Shown here: piece after piece, positions 14,179 to 26,177 of the stretch
How the letters are laid out: the number at the start of each line of letters is the position of its first letter
How positions within the stretch are numbered: position 1 is the stretch's first letter
DNA from: Bryoerythrophyllum caledonicum
Lineage: Eukaryota > Streptophyta > Bryopsida > Pottiales > Pottiaceae
Reading direction: 5' to 3'
NCBI GenBank assembly: GCA_963971425.1
Contig: OZ020520.1
Span: 5,746,553 to 5,810,552 of the forward strand
DNA length: 64,000 nucleotides
Notes under the pieces: generated by a model
What the model was told of the DNA's origin: nothing
The model's input: only the letters and a program-made list of their open reading frames with translations
Database searches by the model: none
Position numbers and translations under genes: made by a program

Positions 14179-17100
14179 CCAAAGACCGCCCACGATCTCT
14201 TCAACAACATGGAGATCACCAAACTCCTACATACCTAGCTACATCTCCATTGGTAGTTGCATCTATCTCCATTACCTCGTCTATCTACCTTAGCACTCCC
14301 CTTTTCCCCCTCCTTCCAATAGTATTGTCAGTGATATATCTCAGTATATTTACTTATTATTGGTCTCTCTATACACCTACTATCCACCCTATTCTCTCTA
14401 TACTTTCTACCTCTCTAGAACTTGTTTTAGCTCCTAATAGGTATTTTGTAAACACATGTCATTGGTATGAGTATAAACCCATGAGAAGGCCACAACCTCT
14501 CCCGTGGGCTCCTCTAACTCATATGACAAAGTTATATGTTCAATACCACCACGATAATATACACACTTCTTGTCATTGCCAATGGCATTGGCATACTACA
14601 AAAATTTCCACTACCACACACATACCACACGCCAAAAACCATAAAATACCACCACAACTTTGCCAACAACAAAAGCAATTGACCACAAGCGACACATATA
14701 AACACCCTCACACCACAGTACTAATAGAGTGCAAAACACTACTAATAACTAATTCACTCATCAAAACACCACGCAAAGCCAAATACCAACCACAAAATAA
14801 GCTACCGCATATACTCATCACCCAAAAAGCTAGACACCTTCTCCCACTCACACACTCTCACAAACACATACTCCCCAAAATCAAAACACCATATACCACA
14901 AATATACTACACCGCCCCACCACACCACACCAACTATACACACAACTACAACCAAACCCCACCCCCGTTAACCACAACAAAAATACTAAAACCACAAACA
15001 ATAAACCAAAAGAACACCCAAAAAATACACATAAAACATTGAACCAAAACATACATACTAACACAAACATCAAAACAAACACTTATATAAACCCCAACAT
15101 ATACACCAACACACCTACATATAAAGACGTCCTCAATACCTCCTTCAATACTGTTATTAACCCACATAAAAAAATTCTTAAACACAACAATCACATACAC
15201 ACATGGCCAAACACAACCACAAAAATACACAAACAAACATACACACACCGATACACCATTAATAAAACAAAAACAACTACGCACATAAACGCATGGACAC
15301 AAAAAAAAGTCAACGAGGACTACAATTACACCCACTATAAACAAGAACAAAAAAAAAAACTCACTACCCACATACAAAATAAAAACACCCACCTACCCCC
15401 AAACAAACAAGATTTTAATAACATAACAAAGCCTCAAAAAATTATACATAAAACAAAAACTTTAAAATATAGCACTAAACATACATATCACAAACTCCTA
15501 CTACTTCTAGGAGGTGACATAGAAACCAACCCGGGACCCATGCCTAATATACTAAAAAGACACCCTACGCTACATAAGAAAAACGCCAAAATATACTTCA
15601 TACCTAATACCATAAAATTACAACCGGAATATGGACACATTGCAAAAGCTTTCGCACCTTTCTTAAAAAACACACATACATTACACCACACACATAACAG
15701 CACACATCCAAACATTGCCCAGTACATACAACAAAAAACTACACATCCACCACCCCACATTTTATACGCCCTAGTAGTCACTATCCATCCACACATAAAT
15801 GAATGTAACCATCTCCTAAATCCACAAAATTTGAACACAATTACATGGACCAATACACTTCTACAAACTTTACTAAACTTACAAAACCCGCCAGAACGAC
15901 ACATTCACACTCCACATCCGTACATAAAATTTCTTGAAGATAACCAAAACATTATAAACCATGAAAACTCAATACATAAGGAATTATATGACTTCCTACA
16001 TAGTCAAGCCATACCCCCCTCAAGGGAAACAATAAAACTAAAATTCCCTTACCTCCCTAACAACCTCATCAGTGAATCGCTAAAATGTTTAGACCCTATA
16101 CCAGAATACACCCACCCACCTCCACCTCTTCCCTACATCCCTCTACAAAATCAGAACATTAGATCAAATCAAGAAAATACACACATAATCACATGGAATG
16201 CCTCCTCTCTAAACACTGCCCTTCCTAGCCTACAAACATTGGCAACACACACAGACACACCACCGGCCCTCATAGTTATACAAGAAACAAAATTAACCGC
16301 CACGAAATCTACAAAATACATACAAAATATATTTCAAGACTATAAACTCATCTTTAATAATACACATACACTTACAAGATGCATTCAACAACGGAGACCA
16401 TACACACCGGGCCGCGGTGGCTTCCTTACACTAATACACAAAAAATATGCCTTCCCAGGCAACATCAACAAAATTCCTACCCCAATGCACATATCACCTT
16501 ACATTCAAATAATCAAAATCACTAACCACCCACTACAACCGTGGTTAATCTTCCACATGTATATGCCATCTCATCCCGAAGACACTAGATTTATCATAGA
16601 CATATAAAACACTATTACATCCCAAATTAATAATAACCCCAATCACACATACCTATTATGCGGTGACTTCAACAGAGACATAGCATTAATTGGTCGCCAA
16701 AATGGAAATCATAAAACCCCCCCTCAAAACATAGATTACCAGTGGCGCCGCTTCACAGAACACCTAAGTTTCACTTACATCAATACTGACACACAATTCT
16801 CTAGACAAGGTGGATATAATTATAATGATTGGAGTCTAATAGATGGATTCTATATAAATACAAATAACAATACACAATACACCTCTACAACAAACAAGGA
16901 TGTTATTCTCAACTCGGACCATTTACCTATACAATTGCACATCCCAAATAACACATTAATTAATAGAACTCCCATAATTCTAAACAATGACACTATACGC
17001 ATACACAACCCCATCCCAAAAAATAATATAGAAAAATTCAACACAAAATTCTTTGAAGAAAACTCCATACAAATAGACTCCCTCATAAACACTCTTGAAA

Positions 17101-20100
17101 ATAACAGTCAACTATCACAAGTACAATGGCAAGAAGCATGCCACACCCTAGACAAACTCATCAATAAAATCTCTGATACACTAGAACAAACTTGTAGAGC
17201 ACATACAATACCTCAAATGACAAAAAGGACTTCTCAACAAGGCGGGTACTTACCCCGCAAACTTTCTAAAACTTGGAAACAACACCTAACCACATACCAT
17301 GCTCTACAAAAAACCATTAGAATTGTAAACAACAACCCGCAATGGCGTATCCACCCCATATGCACTGAACTACTAACTCTACAACACACCCAAATCCCCA
17401 CCCCGCCACCTCCGGACCTTCCCCATGATACATGGATAAAAGATATCGCACTAATTGCAAAGAAAACCAACATACAAGCCAGGAAAATAACCACAAAATA
17501 CACCAAAGATAACATTAAAAAAGCCATCTCAAAATATAGACAACTACACGAAATCAGCCCCAAAAAAATTAACAAAAAAGTCTTTAAAAACCTTGAATCC
17601 CCGCCTATGGACTGTATCAGAGATCAATAAAATAATATTCTAACCAGCCCCGAAGACATTGCGAATGAAATATTAAACCAACAAACAATAACCAACAGAC
17701 CAACAGTACCAACATGCAATTATCAACCACAACATACAAACGAATGCACATGTGCAGTACGCCAATATCCATGGCATGACCTGGATGGATATACCCTTGA
17801 CAAACGAGGCGAATATGAAATTCCACTACATAAATACCTTTACAGAGCCACGTATGATACATGCCTTCAAAACCTTGGTAGCAATAAAGCCCCAGGTCCA
17901 GATCGCATACCAAACTCAATACTCAAAAACATGCCTCCAAGATTTCATAAACTATTATTCCTATTCTTCTCCCACTGCTATAAACAAAAACAAATACCGG
18001 ACTCATGGAAATCAAGTGCAACAATCTTACTATACAAAAAAGGCGACCCATCCATACTACCTAACCATAGGCCGATCGCACTAGCTAACACAATATATAA
18101 ACTCTTTACCAGCACACTCACCTCTATACTATCCTCATATGGTGAAAAATTCAAAATCCTACATGATAGTCAAGAAGGATTTAGAGCCGAAAGAAGTACC
18201 GCTCGACAAATTCAAACTATAATAGCCGCACTAGAAGACGCAAAATTTACTAACCAAGATATATACATATTATACATTGACTTCAAAAATGCCTTTGGCT
18301 CAATAGATCATGCCCGACTACTAGCAATAATGATGGACCTTGGTTACCCAAAAGAGGCAACTACACTTGTTGGAAACATCTACTCCCACTCATCCACTTA
18401 CTACATTGGTGAACACTTTGGAAAAACAAAACCTATACCTATTCAAAGAGGAACTATACAAGGGGACACCCTTAGTCCATATCTATTCATTATATTTTTA
18501 GAACCACTACTCAGATGGCTAGAAAGAGGCAACAACGGATATACTTTTGGCACATCACAAACCACAATAAACTCCGTCGCATACGCAGATGACCTAGCCA
18601 CCATAACTAACAAAATCAAATCAATCCAAATACAACTCAATAAAATTGATAGATATTGTAAATGGGCTGGTATAGACATAGGTGTCCCAAAATGTGCTGT
18701 TACCGGATGCCCAAACAAATCCAAACTGAACCCTACCACTTTCAAAGCCCTAATACAAGCCTCCAACATCAATTACCGCAACCAACCAATCCCTACACTA
18801 CACCAAAATGAACCTTACATATACCTAGGTACAAATCTTGTCCCCTCACTAAAATGGAAAATCCAAATTCACACTACAACCACGAAACTCATCAAACAAT
18901 GCAAAGACCTAATAACATGCCCAGCCACCATGAAACAAAAAATAAAAATGGTTGACACCGTACTACGCCCAGGTGTGGCATACAGTTTCTACGGAGTTCC
19001 ATACTCTATGCCAGCCATCAAAAAACTTGATCAAAAAATAATCGCCATACAAAAAACCATATGTGGATTACCAAAATGTATGTCAAACGCAATAACACAA
19101 CTCCCACATAACCTTTTTGGACTTGAAGCTTTCTCCCTCAAAAACGCATATCTCCGATGTATAGGCGAACAACTACAAAATGCGCTAAACGATAAAGGTA
19201 GACTTGGAAAAATATATAATGGATTAACTCAATATGTCCTGGCCCAACACGCTGGCGCCGAATACATACCCAGAATTAAAAAAAGTGACTGCATAAGATC
19301 ACCAATCACACGAACATTCTTCTTATTAAAACACATAGCTAAAGTCCACCTTAAAAGTACACTCCCAAACTTCCTCATCAACCCTACATCACTAGAAATA
19401 CTATGGCGCCAAGAAACACTAAACCACAACACACTCAATGCCCAACTCTCCCAAAAGCTACTACAAAAACTCCTCTCAAAAAATATTTTCGAACTAACCC
19501 AAATTACTTTACCCAACGGCACACACATCATGAACAATGAGGACTTCAAAACCTTCCACTTCACCCCAACCAAACTCATAAAAGTGCCCTAAATGTTGCT
19601 AAACAACTATTTTGCCATCCAACATGCCGCACTACATGTAATACTCCTTGTTACATACACCCATACTCTCATATACTCAAAGATACATTCATCACCCTCC
19701 ACAATAATGTATACCCAAGAAATACCCCCACACCAATCAATCCCCCTAACCTTCCACATACACACCATCTCCGCCCCCCAACATACATCCCCAAAAATCC
19801 TACCACATACCCCATTAATAACATCTTACGCCATAGACACATCCAAAACACAGACACAAATAACATACAAAATACCTACACTAAATATCTATGCCAATGG
19901 CAACACAATAATAATACATACAATAAATGGCTTCCCCAAAGAGACCTTTTCCCACGACACGACACTAATACTTCCAAATATAATACCGAAAAATTAAAAC
20001 AATACTACCAAAAAATTCAAAACAATACATACTCGGATATCATCCTAGCCCACCACCCCCAAGAACAAATTTAAGACTCAAGATCCGTAACACCACCCAT

Positions 20101-22561
20101 AATTATCCCACTCTTAAACATCTACACAACAGAATGTAACCCCGAAAATGATATTCTTACATCCTCAAACACAATTCAAATGGATAACAACCAAGCACAT
20201 CTATATGAAGAAAATGGCCGACATTTACACACCATCCCCGTCACTCGACTCCAATGGTTATGGAACCAAAACAATACAAAATTACAAACCCCAACAAACA
20301 TCGAACCACCGACCCAACCCTTTGAAACCGAACTAATATGGTTATACCAAAGATACAAATACCGAATACCATAAACGGACCCCCTAAAAAATGCGCAATA
20401 CACAATACCCACTCCAATCTTAGACTCACTAATCTCATCCTTTAACATCGAACAATCATACTTTTCCTCCCCGGTCACATGTTCTACCAAACTAAACAAA
20501 TTCTACTCACCTTATGAAAGAGACAAAATATTCGGATCCCTAGGAAAGGCCTTTGACTATAAATGGATCGGTAATGGTATAGCTCACCCCCACAACGAGA
20601 AGGACATGGAACAAGCCATACATTGGGCTAGACTTGCCGCAAAACACGATCCAAATAATACAAATACAATCATCATCACACCAAACAACAATTGGTACCA
20701 AAACAACAATCAACATTTAAACCCATTTCCAGATTCACATATCATTGCAGTATTTGAGGCAGATACAATACCATACGAAGAACCTACTATTCCACCCGAG
20801 CTAAAAAAACCCCGAATCGAGCCATCTACATTACAAATACTATGCGTCCATCATCAAAATCAAACCCTTGGCTCCCTAGAACAACTTGTTGAACTTACCT
20901 CCATAACAAACAATCTAGACATACACCCACTATACACAATACTGGCCCCACCAACACCCATACAAACCCCCGTAAACAAAAGTAAAAACTGGTCAAAACT
21001 AAGCTACGTCAACAACACATTAAACTACTACGTCACACCTCCCCCTCTACCAAACTACCCAACTCATACCACACCAAAATTTAACCCCGCACACAGTTAT
21101 TACACTGACGGCTCCTTTAAACCACCAGAACAAATTAGCCCGGGCTCTTGGCGCAGAGAAAAAGCTGGCTATGGCATATATAACTCTACCAAAGAAATCA
21201 AAATAGCCAAAAGACTCCATGGACTACAAAATATCCTTAGAGCAGAACTCATGGCCATTCACAAAACACTACAAATCATCACAACAAAATACAACAATGA
21301 ACCCGCACATATATTCACCGACTGTATAAATGCACTCTATCTACTAAACACTCAAATAACACACCCTACTCTTCACAATAGCCACCCCGACCAAATCATA
21401 TTAACGTCAATGGTCCAAATGATACAAAACCGTACACAAATCACAACCCTCCACAAAGTGAGAGCCCATGCCAACATCGATGGCAACGAACAAGCAGACA
21501 AATTAGCAAAAGAAGGCCGAGAAAAAACACACAAAAATGCTAAAGACCCACACGAACATGCCCATGCCACCCCATACTACTTTCAAAAAGAAGATTGGCC
21601 TTCCAAAGAAGATACCCCCGACAAAGGCCCGATTAGATTTTTGGGCAAATATCTCAAAAAACAAGACTCCTACAACAACCTTGATACAATCTCGGACAAC
21701 TTCCCTAACATAGAAAAGTGGACTAACAACAATGACATTGACAATGAACTCTCTACAAATTTTTGGAAAAACTCCATCATCACCGACTCACAAATCACAT
21801 GCCTTATCAAATTCCGTACCGGTCAATACATGGGAAATGCCCGTAAACAACTCTTCTTTGGAACAGAAAGATTCCCATCCATAACCTGCCCCATTTGCCC
21901 CTCAACGGACCCCGACACATGGCTTCATGTTCTACTCAAATGCCAAAACCACCACATACACTCTCTAATTGTTAAAAGACATAATAAAGCGGTATGAGAA
22001 GTCCGAAAACTAATCACCTCCTACAATAAATCGAGATGTTTTATACTAATGAACGCCGGCACTTTTAATAACTATCCACAAGAAAATACAGTCCCTCCTT
22101 GGCTACTCCCATGCTCATGTCAGACTCAAAGGTGCCACTGCAACGCTAGGCTCAAACCTGACATCCTTTGTGTTAAAGGTTTACCATATAATGACCCATC
22201 ACCAAATAACATCAACCAAGACTACACCATTCAATTCATTGAATTCACATATTGCAATGATAGATTTTCCCCGGAAACAATCCAAAATAAAATAGATAAA
22301 TACCAACCCCTTATTGACGACATCATTGCCCTCGGATGGAATGTAGACCCCCTTATTGTAATCACATCCGGCGCTCGCGCTACCACTTTTATCCCATCTA
22401 TGAAAACTCTGGAAGATACTTTCAAAATACCCATTGAAACAATCAAAACCACCTTTAAAAACATTAATACCATCGCTACCCAATATGCCATGTCCATTTT
22501 ACTGCATAAACGCAAAATTGAAAACAATCAAACCCTCCCTGATACACAAGACCCCCCTTAA
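14175..22561 (+). pseudogene. Retrotransposon copy 1 ORF2 polyprotein: 2A, APE, RT, RNase H, CCHC, RLE; disabled
   Basis: From 14175 to about 15480 the frame reads as Asn/Thr/His/Lys-rich low complexity and may not be translated. After the 2A motif come an APE endonuclease (about 16190-16920; IVIQETKL, LCGDFNRD, SDHLPI), reverse transcriptase (about 17960-18900; LYIDFKNAFGSIDH, AYADD at 18578-18592), RNase H (about 21090-21530; YYTDGSF, AELMAIH, FTDC, NEQADKLAKEG), a finger CPICPSTDPDTWLHVLLKC followed by KRHNKAV (about 21886-21997), and a C-terminal domain (22150-22500) with KPDIL, IQFIEFTYCNDRF and KIDKYQPLI, matching the R2-type restriction-like endonuclease pattern. Breaks: stops at 16605, 17628, 20072, 20372 and 21995, and a 1-bp frameshift at about 19584 in an A run, after which the frame changes once. 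Compared with copy 2, 16605 is CAA to TAA and 21995 is TGG to TGA. Confidence 0.85.
15496..15540 (+). other. 2A ribosome-skipping motif in copy 1
   Basis: The translated sequence reads LLLLLGGDIETNPGP followed at once by MPNI. It fits the canonical D(V/I)ExNPG|P signature, where the ribosome skips the Gly-Pro bond. Known 2A motifs occur in some APE-type LINEs. Here it would separate the low-complexity upstream product from the endonuclease/RT polyprotein. Confidence 0.85.
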
Positions 22562-22851
22562 TCTCCTCCCCTCGCTTTGATTTTTCTTGATTGGTTGGCT
22601 TTGTGGTTCTTGTCTGCTCGCTCGGTTGGTTTGTGGTTTTTTGGCTGCTTGCTTGATTAGTTGGATGGTTAGATAGTTGGGTGCTTTGTTTTGTAGGTTT
22701 ATGGCTACCCGTTACATAGTGTCTACCCTCGAAAGGGGGAAGTAGTTCCAACTTGCTAATTCTTTGTTCGGTGAGCATGGTCTTAGTAGTGGAACGAACA
22801 GACACTTTATTCACGCCGGTCCCCTCTCGGGAATCGGCGTTCTTCTTCTTC
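22562..22851 (+). other. 3' UTR of retrotransposon copy 1 with terminal hairpin and TTC tail
   Basis: The 3' UTR ends in a hairpin, CGCCGGTCCC (22814-22823) pairing with GGGAATCGGCG (22829-22839), then TTC repeats up to the target duplication. The block GTGGAACGAACAGACACTTTATTCACGC just before it is shared with copy 2, and so is a small CCCTCGAAAGGGGG hairpin near 22725. 3' hairpins of this sort are often the RT recognition site in LINEs; that role is inferred. Confidence 0.75.
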
Positions 22852-22865
22852 TTCTTTAATCTCTA

Positions 22866-24046
22866 AAAGCCCAATGTCCCCCGACCTCAAATTAAAGTAT
22901 GAATTTATGAGATTTTTTGATTTAATGGGCAATCTTTTATTAGCTTCCCATAAATATAATTTTTGTAAAAATCCGACTTACAGTTCAAAAGTTACAATTT
23001 TGTTTAAGTAACATATAAAAATAGTGCAGTGGTTTAGTGTGACATATAACAAATAGTGTAGCAAAACTCATATTAACTCTAAATTCAATAGAAATTCAAG
23101 TTTTTGTCCTTAAAAAAAAATCCTCTACGAAAGAAAATGGATATCCTTGCATCTACCGTACGGATTTTAAAATTTCAATAATATGAGAAGGATATGATTT
23201 ATGCCAAACTTGAAGTGTATTGTTAATTCTCAGAACGGAGTTGCATTGTAGGATGTTTAAGGACATCTTCTACCCCTCTTCTATTTCTAAAATTTGGTAC
23301 ACAAATGCCTATCATGTCCTTTTTAAGTTAAAATTACAATATCACGGATTGTAGTGCAAAAAGTTGCCATAGAAGGTGGTCAAAGTTTGTTGAAGTGTTT
23401 AAAGTAGAGGCACCTAATTCCAATCAATTAAGCCAGTTGGAGACTCAAATGACATTGTATGTAAAAAAAATTATGTAGAAAGATGCGGAATTAGGAATGA
23501 ATCTCAACAAATATATTTTCAAATTTAATCACAAAGATTTAGAATTGATATAGAATTTAAAAGCCCAAAAACCACCGGAGCCCATAATCAAATAGTAGTG
23601 TAGGTGAGATTTGGTGCCCTCCTTTGCTCAATACCAATAAGTGAGAGTGAATAAAAAGAAAGTAGACATGCCATGGATAATCAACTCATGGAGGTACCCA
23701 ATGCCAATCGGTCTTGTTCGACTTTCAACGCAAGGCCACTAATGAGAGCTCAATTGAGGTGGAGCAACCCAAAATTGCACACTTCATGACCCAATGCCGA
23801 TAATGCTTGGGGTTTTCAAATTTTGAGTTATTGGGTTTGGGTTGCTTCATGCACCATTTCATGCCTTTGCCATTTTCAAGCACCATGCCATGCATACTCT
23901 GCTGATCAGAATTGGGTGGCTGATCGGAATTGGCTGTCTCTACCTTAGTATAATCTAAAGTAAAGTTTATGTCTCATTTCAAAGGCTGATATCTTTCAAT
24001 CCATGTAGTCAAATCCAACAATTTTTTTACCATACACACTTGCACA
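22866..24046. other. AT-rich intergenic DNA, no gene seen
   Basis: This lies between retrotransposon copy 1 and the Tc1/mariner element. I see no supported coding region, RNA gene or clear repeat family in it. Confidence 0.5.
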
Positions 24047-24615
24047 GTGGGGTGGCACCTAAATTGGTGTCTTGTGCAATTCCAGGGATAGTGTCCACAC
24101 TGTTGCCAACTTGGACACCCTCCCGAGGGCTAAAAGTCCTTATTTTATCATGAAATTTTAGATACAAAACCATCTTTATGTTGAAAACATGTATACCAAA
24201 TTTCAAGGCCATGAGATTTATACAAAAAGATATTAAGATTTACCAACAAGGGGTAGTTGTAAGAAAAGTTTCACAGCTGCCAACTTTGACACCCTCCCAA
24301 GGATTGAAGAAATTTTTTTCCCATGGGATTCTTGGAGTGGAAACACCTTTATGTTAATTATACATGTGGAAAAATTCAAGTCCAAAAGACCCACAAAGAA
24401 AATGATATTCCAAATCTACCAACATGTGTGGGTGTGAGAAACAAAGAGTAACATCGATTCACAACTTCCAACTTTGACAACCTCCCGAGGGTTGAGAATT
24501 TGTTATTTCAAGACGAAATTTTTGTTACAAGATCATTGTTATGTTGATAACATGTGTGAAAATTTTCAAGGCCAATGGATACACACATAATAGTTATTCA
24601 AAATCTACCAACGTG
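24047..24615 (+). repeat. Left terminal inverted repeat, made of three diverged tandem units
   Basis: The repeat holds three diverged units, each with a CCAACTT(T/G)GACA(C/A)CCTCCC(G/A)AGG core: CCTCCC blocks at about 24118, 24292 and 24480, spaced 174 and 188 bp. Each unit continues with a stretch ending near (G)ATTTACCAACA or AAATCTACCAAC. A 61-65-codon open frame reads through part of both repeats but looks like a by-product. Confidence 0.8.
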
Positions 24616-25875
24616 TATGTCCTCCATTAGCTTCAGTCACTGCTTGTAATCTAGAGGGCATGGAATGACATAATTGAAGGAGCTTTGTATTACTAATTGA
24701 CTTCCACTCTCTTTCAAGAACTAGTTTTAATGCATCTATGTTTCTAAGACATGCCTTGTCACGTTGTACTGCATCTTCTAGAATATTCCACAGATTCTCA
24801 ATTGGATTGAGATTGGGAGAGTTTGCAGACCAATTGAGTTTCTCAAGAAGGTGCGTTTGTCTCCATTTTTCATATGTTTTGTTGAATGGACGGATGCACC
24901 ATCTTCCATGAGCACTGCATCTGGAACTTTATCCATTTAATGCGATAATTTCCCTTTATAAACCACTTCCACAAAACCCTTTGCAGAACGTCGATTTTTC
25001 AGCATAAAAACAAGTTTTGACTTCTTTCCTCCAACAAATGCGCCCCAAATCATGCGCTCTACACTTTGAAGACACACTCCAACACTGGCACCATCTATGG
25101 CGTCGATTGCGATGGCAGCCACCTCGGCAGGTCTTGTCACTCCGTTGGTGCGGACCCTAGGCTCCAAGTCTAGCTCCATTGCCGCCACCAGCTCCAGAAC
25201 GTCGCTCGTCGTTAGCAACGCTGCCAAGAGGACATTGTGTTTAGTAGAAGAGGCTGCACTTGCACGTGCTTAGATTGTGGGTAGGTTCTCGATGGCGTTG
25301 GCATTGGCGGCATTGGTCGTCAAGGAAGTCCATCTACTTTTAAAAGTAGGAACTATACAATTTGATGAATAACACTTATATGCACATCTTGAAACATGAA
25401 CTTGTCTCAAATTTTTCCCAATTTCAAAGGTAAAGTCATCTCCAAATGTATGCTCCCACTCTTTTGCGTTCCATCTACGGTACTTCTAAGCAAAAGCTAG
25501 CCATTGATATATGTGACGAGGTGTCAAAAAAGGTTTTTTGATTGCAATTCAACTAAAAATGCCACTTCTACGAAAGAGCCTTTGAATAGTACGTCCACAC
25601 ACTGGAGTATGGCATATACAGGCAATCTCTGATAGTGACGCACGACAATTATTTTTTGAGTAACGCAAAATACTACGCACATCCCTATCACTAAGTTTTG
25701 TAGTGTGACTTCCACCACATAGTTTGCACTTATAAGTTCCATCTTCTCTAAATTTTTTCACCAGCCTCTGAATTGTTCTAATAGAAATGCCAATAGTAGC
25801 TGCAATTTGAATTTGAGTACTTCCTCCTTCACTGATATCAATAATAACTCCACAAATTTCATCTGAAATTGCCAT
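24605..25875 (-). pseudogene. Tc1/mariner DD34E transposase, interrupted and frameshifted
   Basis: The N-terminus (25875-25549) has two helix-turn-helix-like parts: GGSTQIQIAATIGISIRTIQ and later SDRDVRSILRYSK...GRTIQRLFRRSG. Further on come RWNAKEWEHTFGDDFTFEIG (first catalytic Asp region), SVERMIWGAFVGG, LMEDGASVH (second Asp) and WSANSPNLNPIENLWNILED (Glu). Counting through the last two gives 34 residues between Asp and Glu. The frame is broken near 25550, there is a stop before RWNAKEW, a 1-bp shift lies between GASVHSTK and TYEKW (near 24865), and a 232-bp GC-rich insert sits between PTFKSRW and the SVERMIWG block. The gene ends HTRW-stop just inside the left terminal repeat. Confidence 0.8.
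25097..25273 (+). other. GC-rich insert with a plastid-transit-peptide-like frame inside the transposase
   Basis: On the strand opposite the transposase, an ATG at 25097 opens a 58-codon frame starting MASIAMAATSAGLVTPLVRT and continuing with Ser/Ala/Arg/Thr-rich sequence (SSSIAATSSRTSLVVSNAAK) before TAG. The composition (Ala, Ser, Thr and Arg, almost no acid early) is that of a chloroplast transit peptide. GC-rich coding-like sequence runs to about 25329, flanked by a 7-bp direct repeat CCATCTA (25091-25097 and 25330-25336). I do not recognise the source gene. It looks like a captured host gene fragment in a transposon. Confidence 0.55.
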
Positions 25876-26054
25876 CTAAAATATGTTGGACTTCTTTTTA
25901 ATAGGTTAACAAAGCTTTAAACTCTCATTAACAACATTAACAATTTCATACATAATGAATCACTCAACAACAGTCACTCATTCCATTGGGCATAACAACA
26001 TATACATCACTCAGCCCAATACAAATAACCACATACACATCACTTAGCATGCAT

Positions 26055-26177
26055 AAACATGCATCACTAAATTATCTAAGTTAGCAAGCATATGAGCAGG
26101 CATAGCCACATACACAAACATGCATCACTAAATTATCTATGTTAGCAAGCATATGCAACAGGCATAGCCACATACCC
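26055..26177. repeat. ~61-bp tandem duplication inside the Tc1/mariner element
   Basis: AAACATGCATCACTAAATTA and its continuation to GGCATAGCCACATAC occur twice in a row (26055-26115 and 26116-26177) with a few differences. They lie between the transposase start and the right terminal repeat. Confidence 0.75.

Larger units (their letters stand above)
10153..22851 (+). mobile_element. Dualen/RandI-like non-LTR retrotransposon, copy 1, near full length, disabled
   Basis: The element is bounded by a 14-bp direct repeat, TTCTTTAATCTCTA, at 10139-10152 and 22852-22865; the first TTC of the 3' copy is ambiguous with the TTC tail. Order of parts: 5' region with splice-like sites (10153-12045), ORF1 (12046-14178), low-complexity A/C-rich linker, 2A motif (15496-15540), APE endonuclease, reverse transcriptase, RNase H, CCHC finger, restriction-like endonuclease, 3' UTR with terminal hairpin and TTC repeats. 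There are no LTRs. The 5' end resembles the 5' end of the second copy (GAGCTCCGCAA...GTGAGG near 10230 against the complement of 40715-40745), so this copy is probably full length. The length of 12.7 kb is large for a LINE. Dual endonucleases in one non-LTR element are known from Dualen/RandI in green algae; the family call is inference from motifs. Confidence 0.85.

Noticed and set aside
14858-15392. Long minus-strand frames opposite ORF2 of copy 1
   Set aside because: They result from the A/C-rich sense strand, whose complement lacks stops in some frames. They are Val/Cys/Phe-rich with no domain.
10153-22851. LTR retrotransposon or retrovirus-like interpretation of the RT/RNase H element
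   Set aside because: There are no long terminal repeats, no protease or integrase, and APE, a 3' hairpin and a simple-repeat tail are LINE features.
24027-24212. 61-codon frame repeated at 26965-27162 as a conserved small protein
   Set aside because: The two frames are mirror copies because they lie in the terminal inverted repeats; there is no codon-level sign of selection or a start context.
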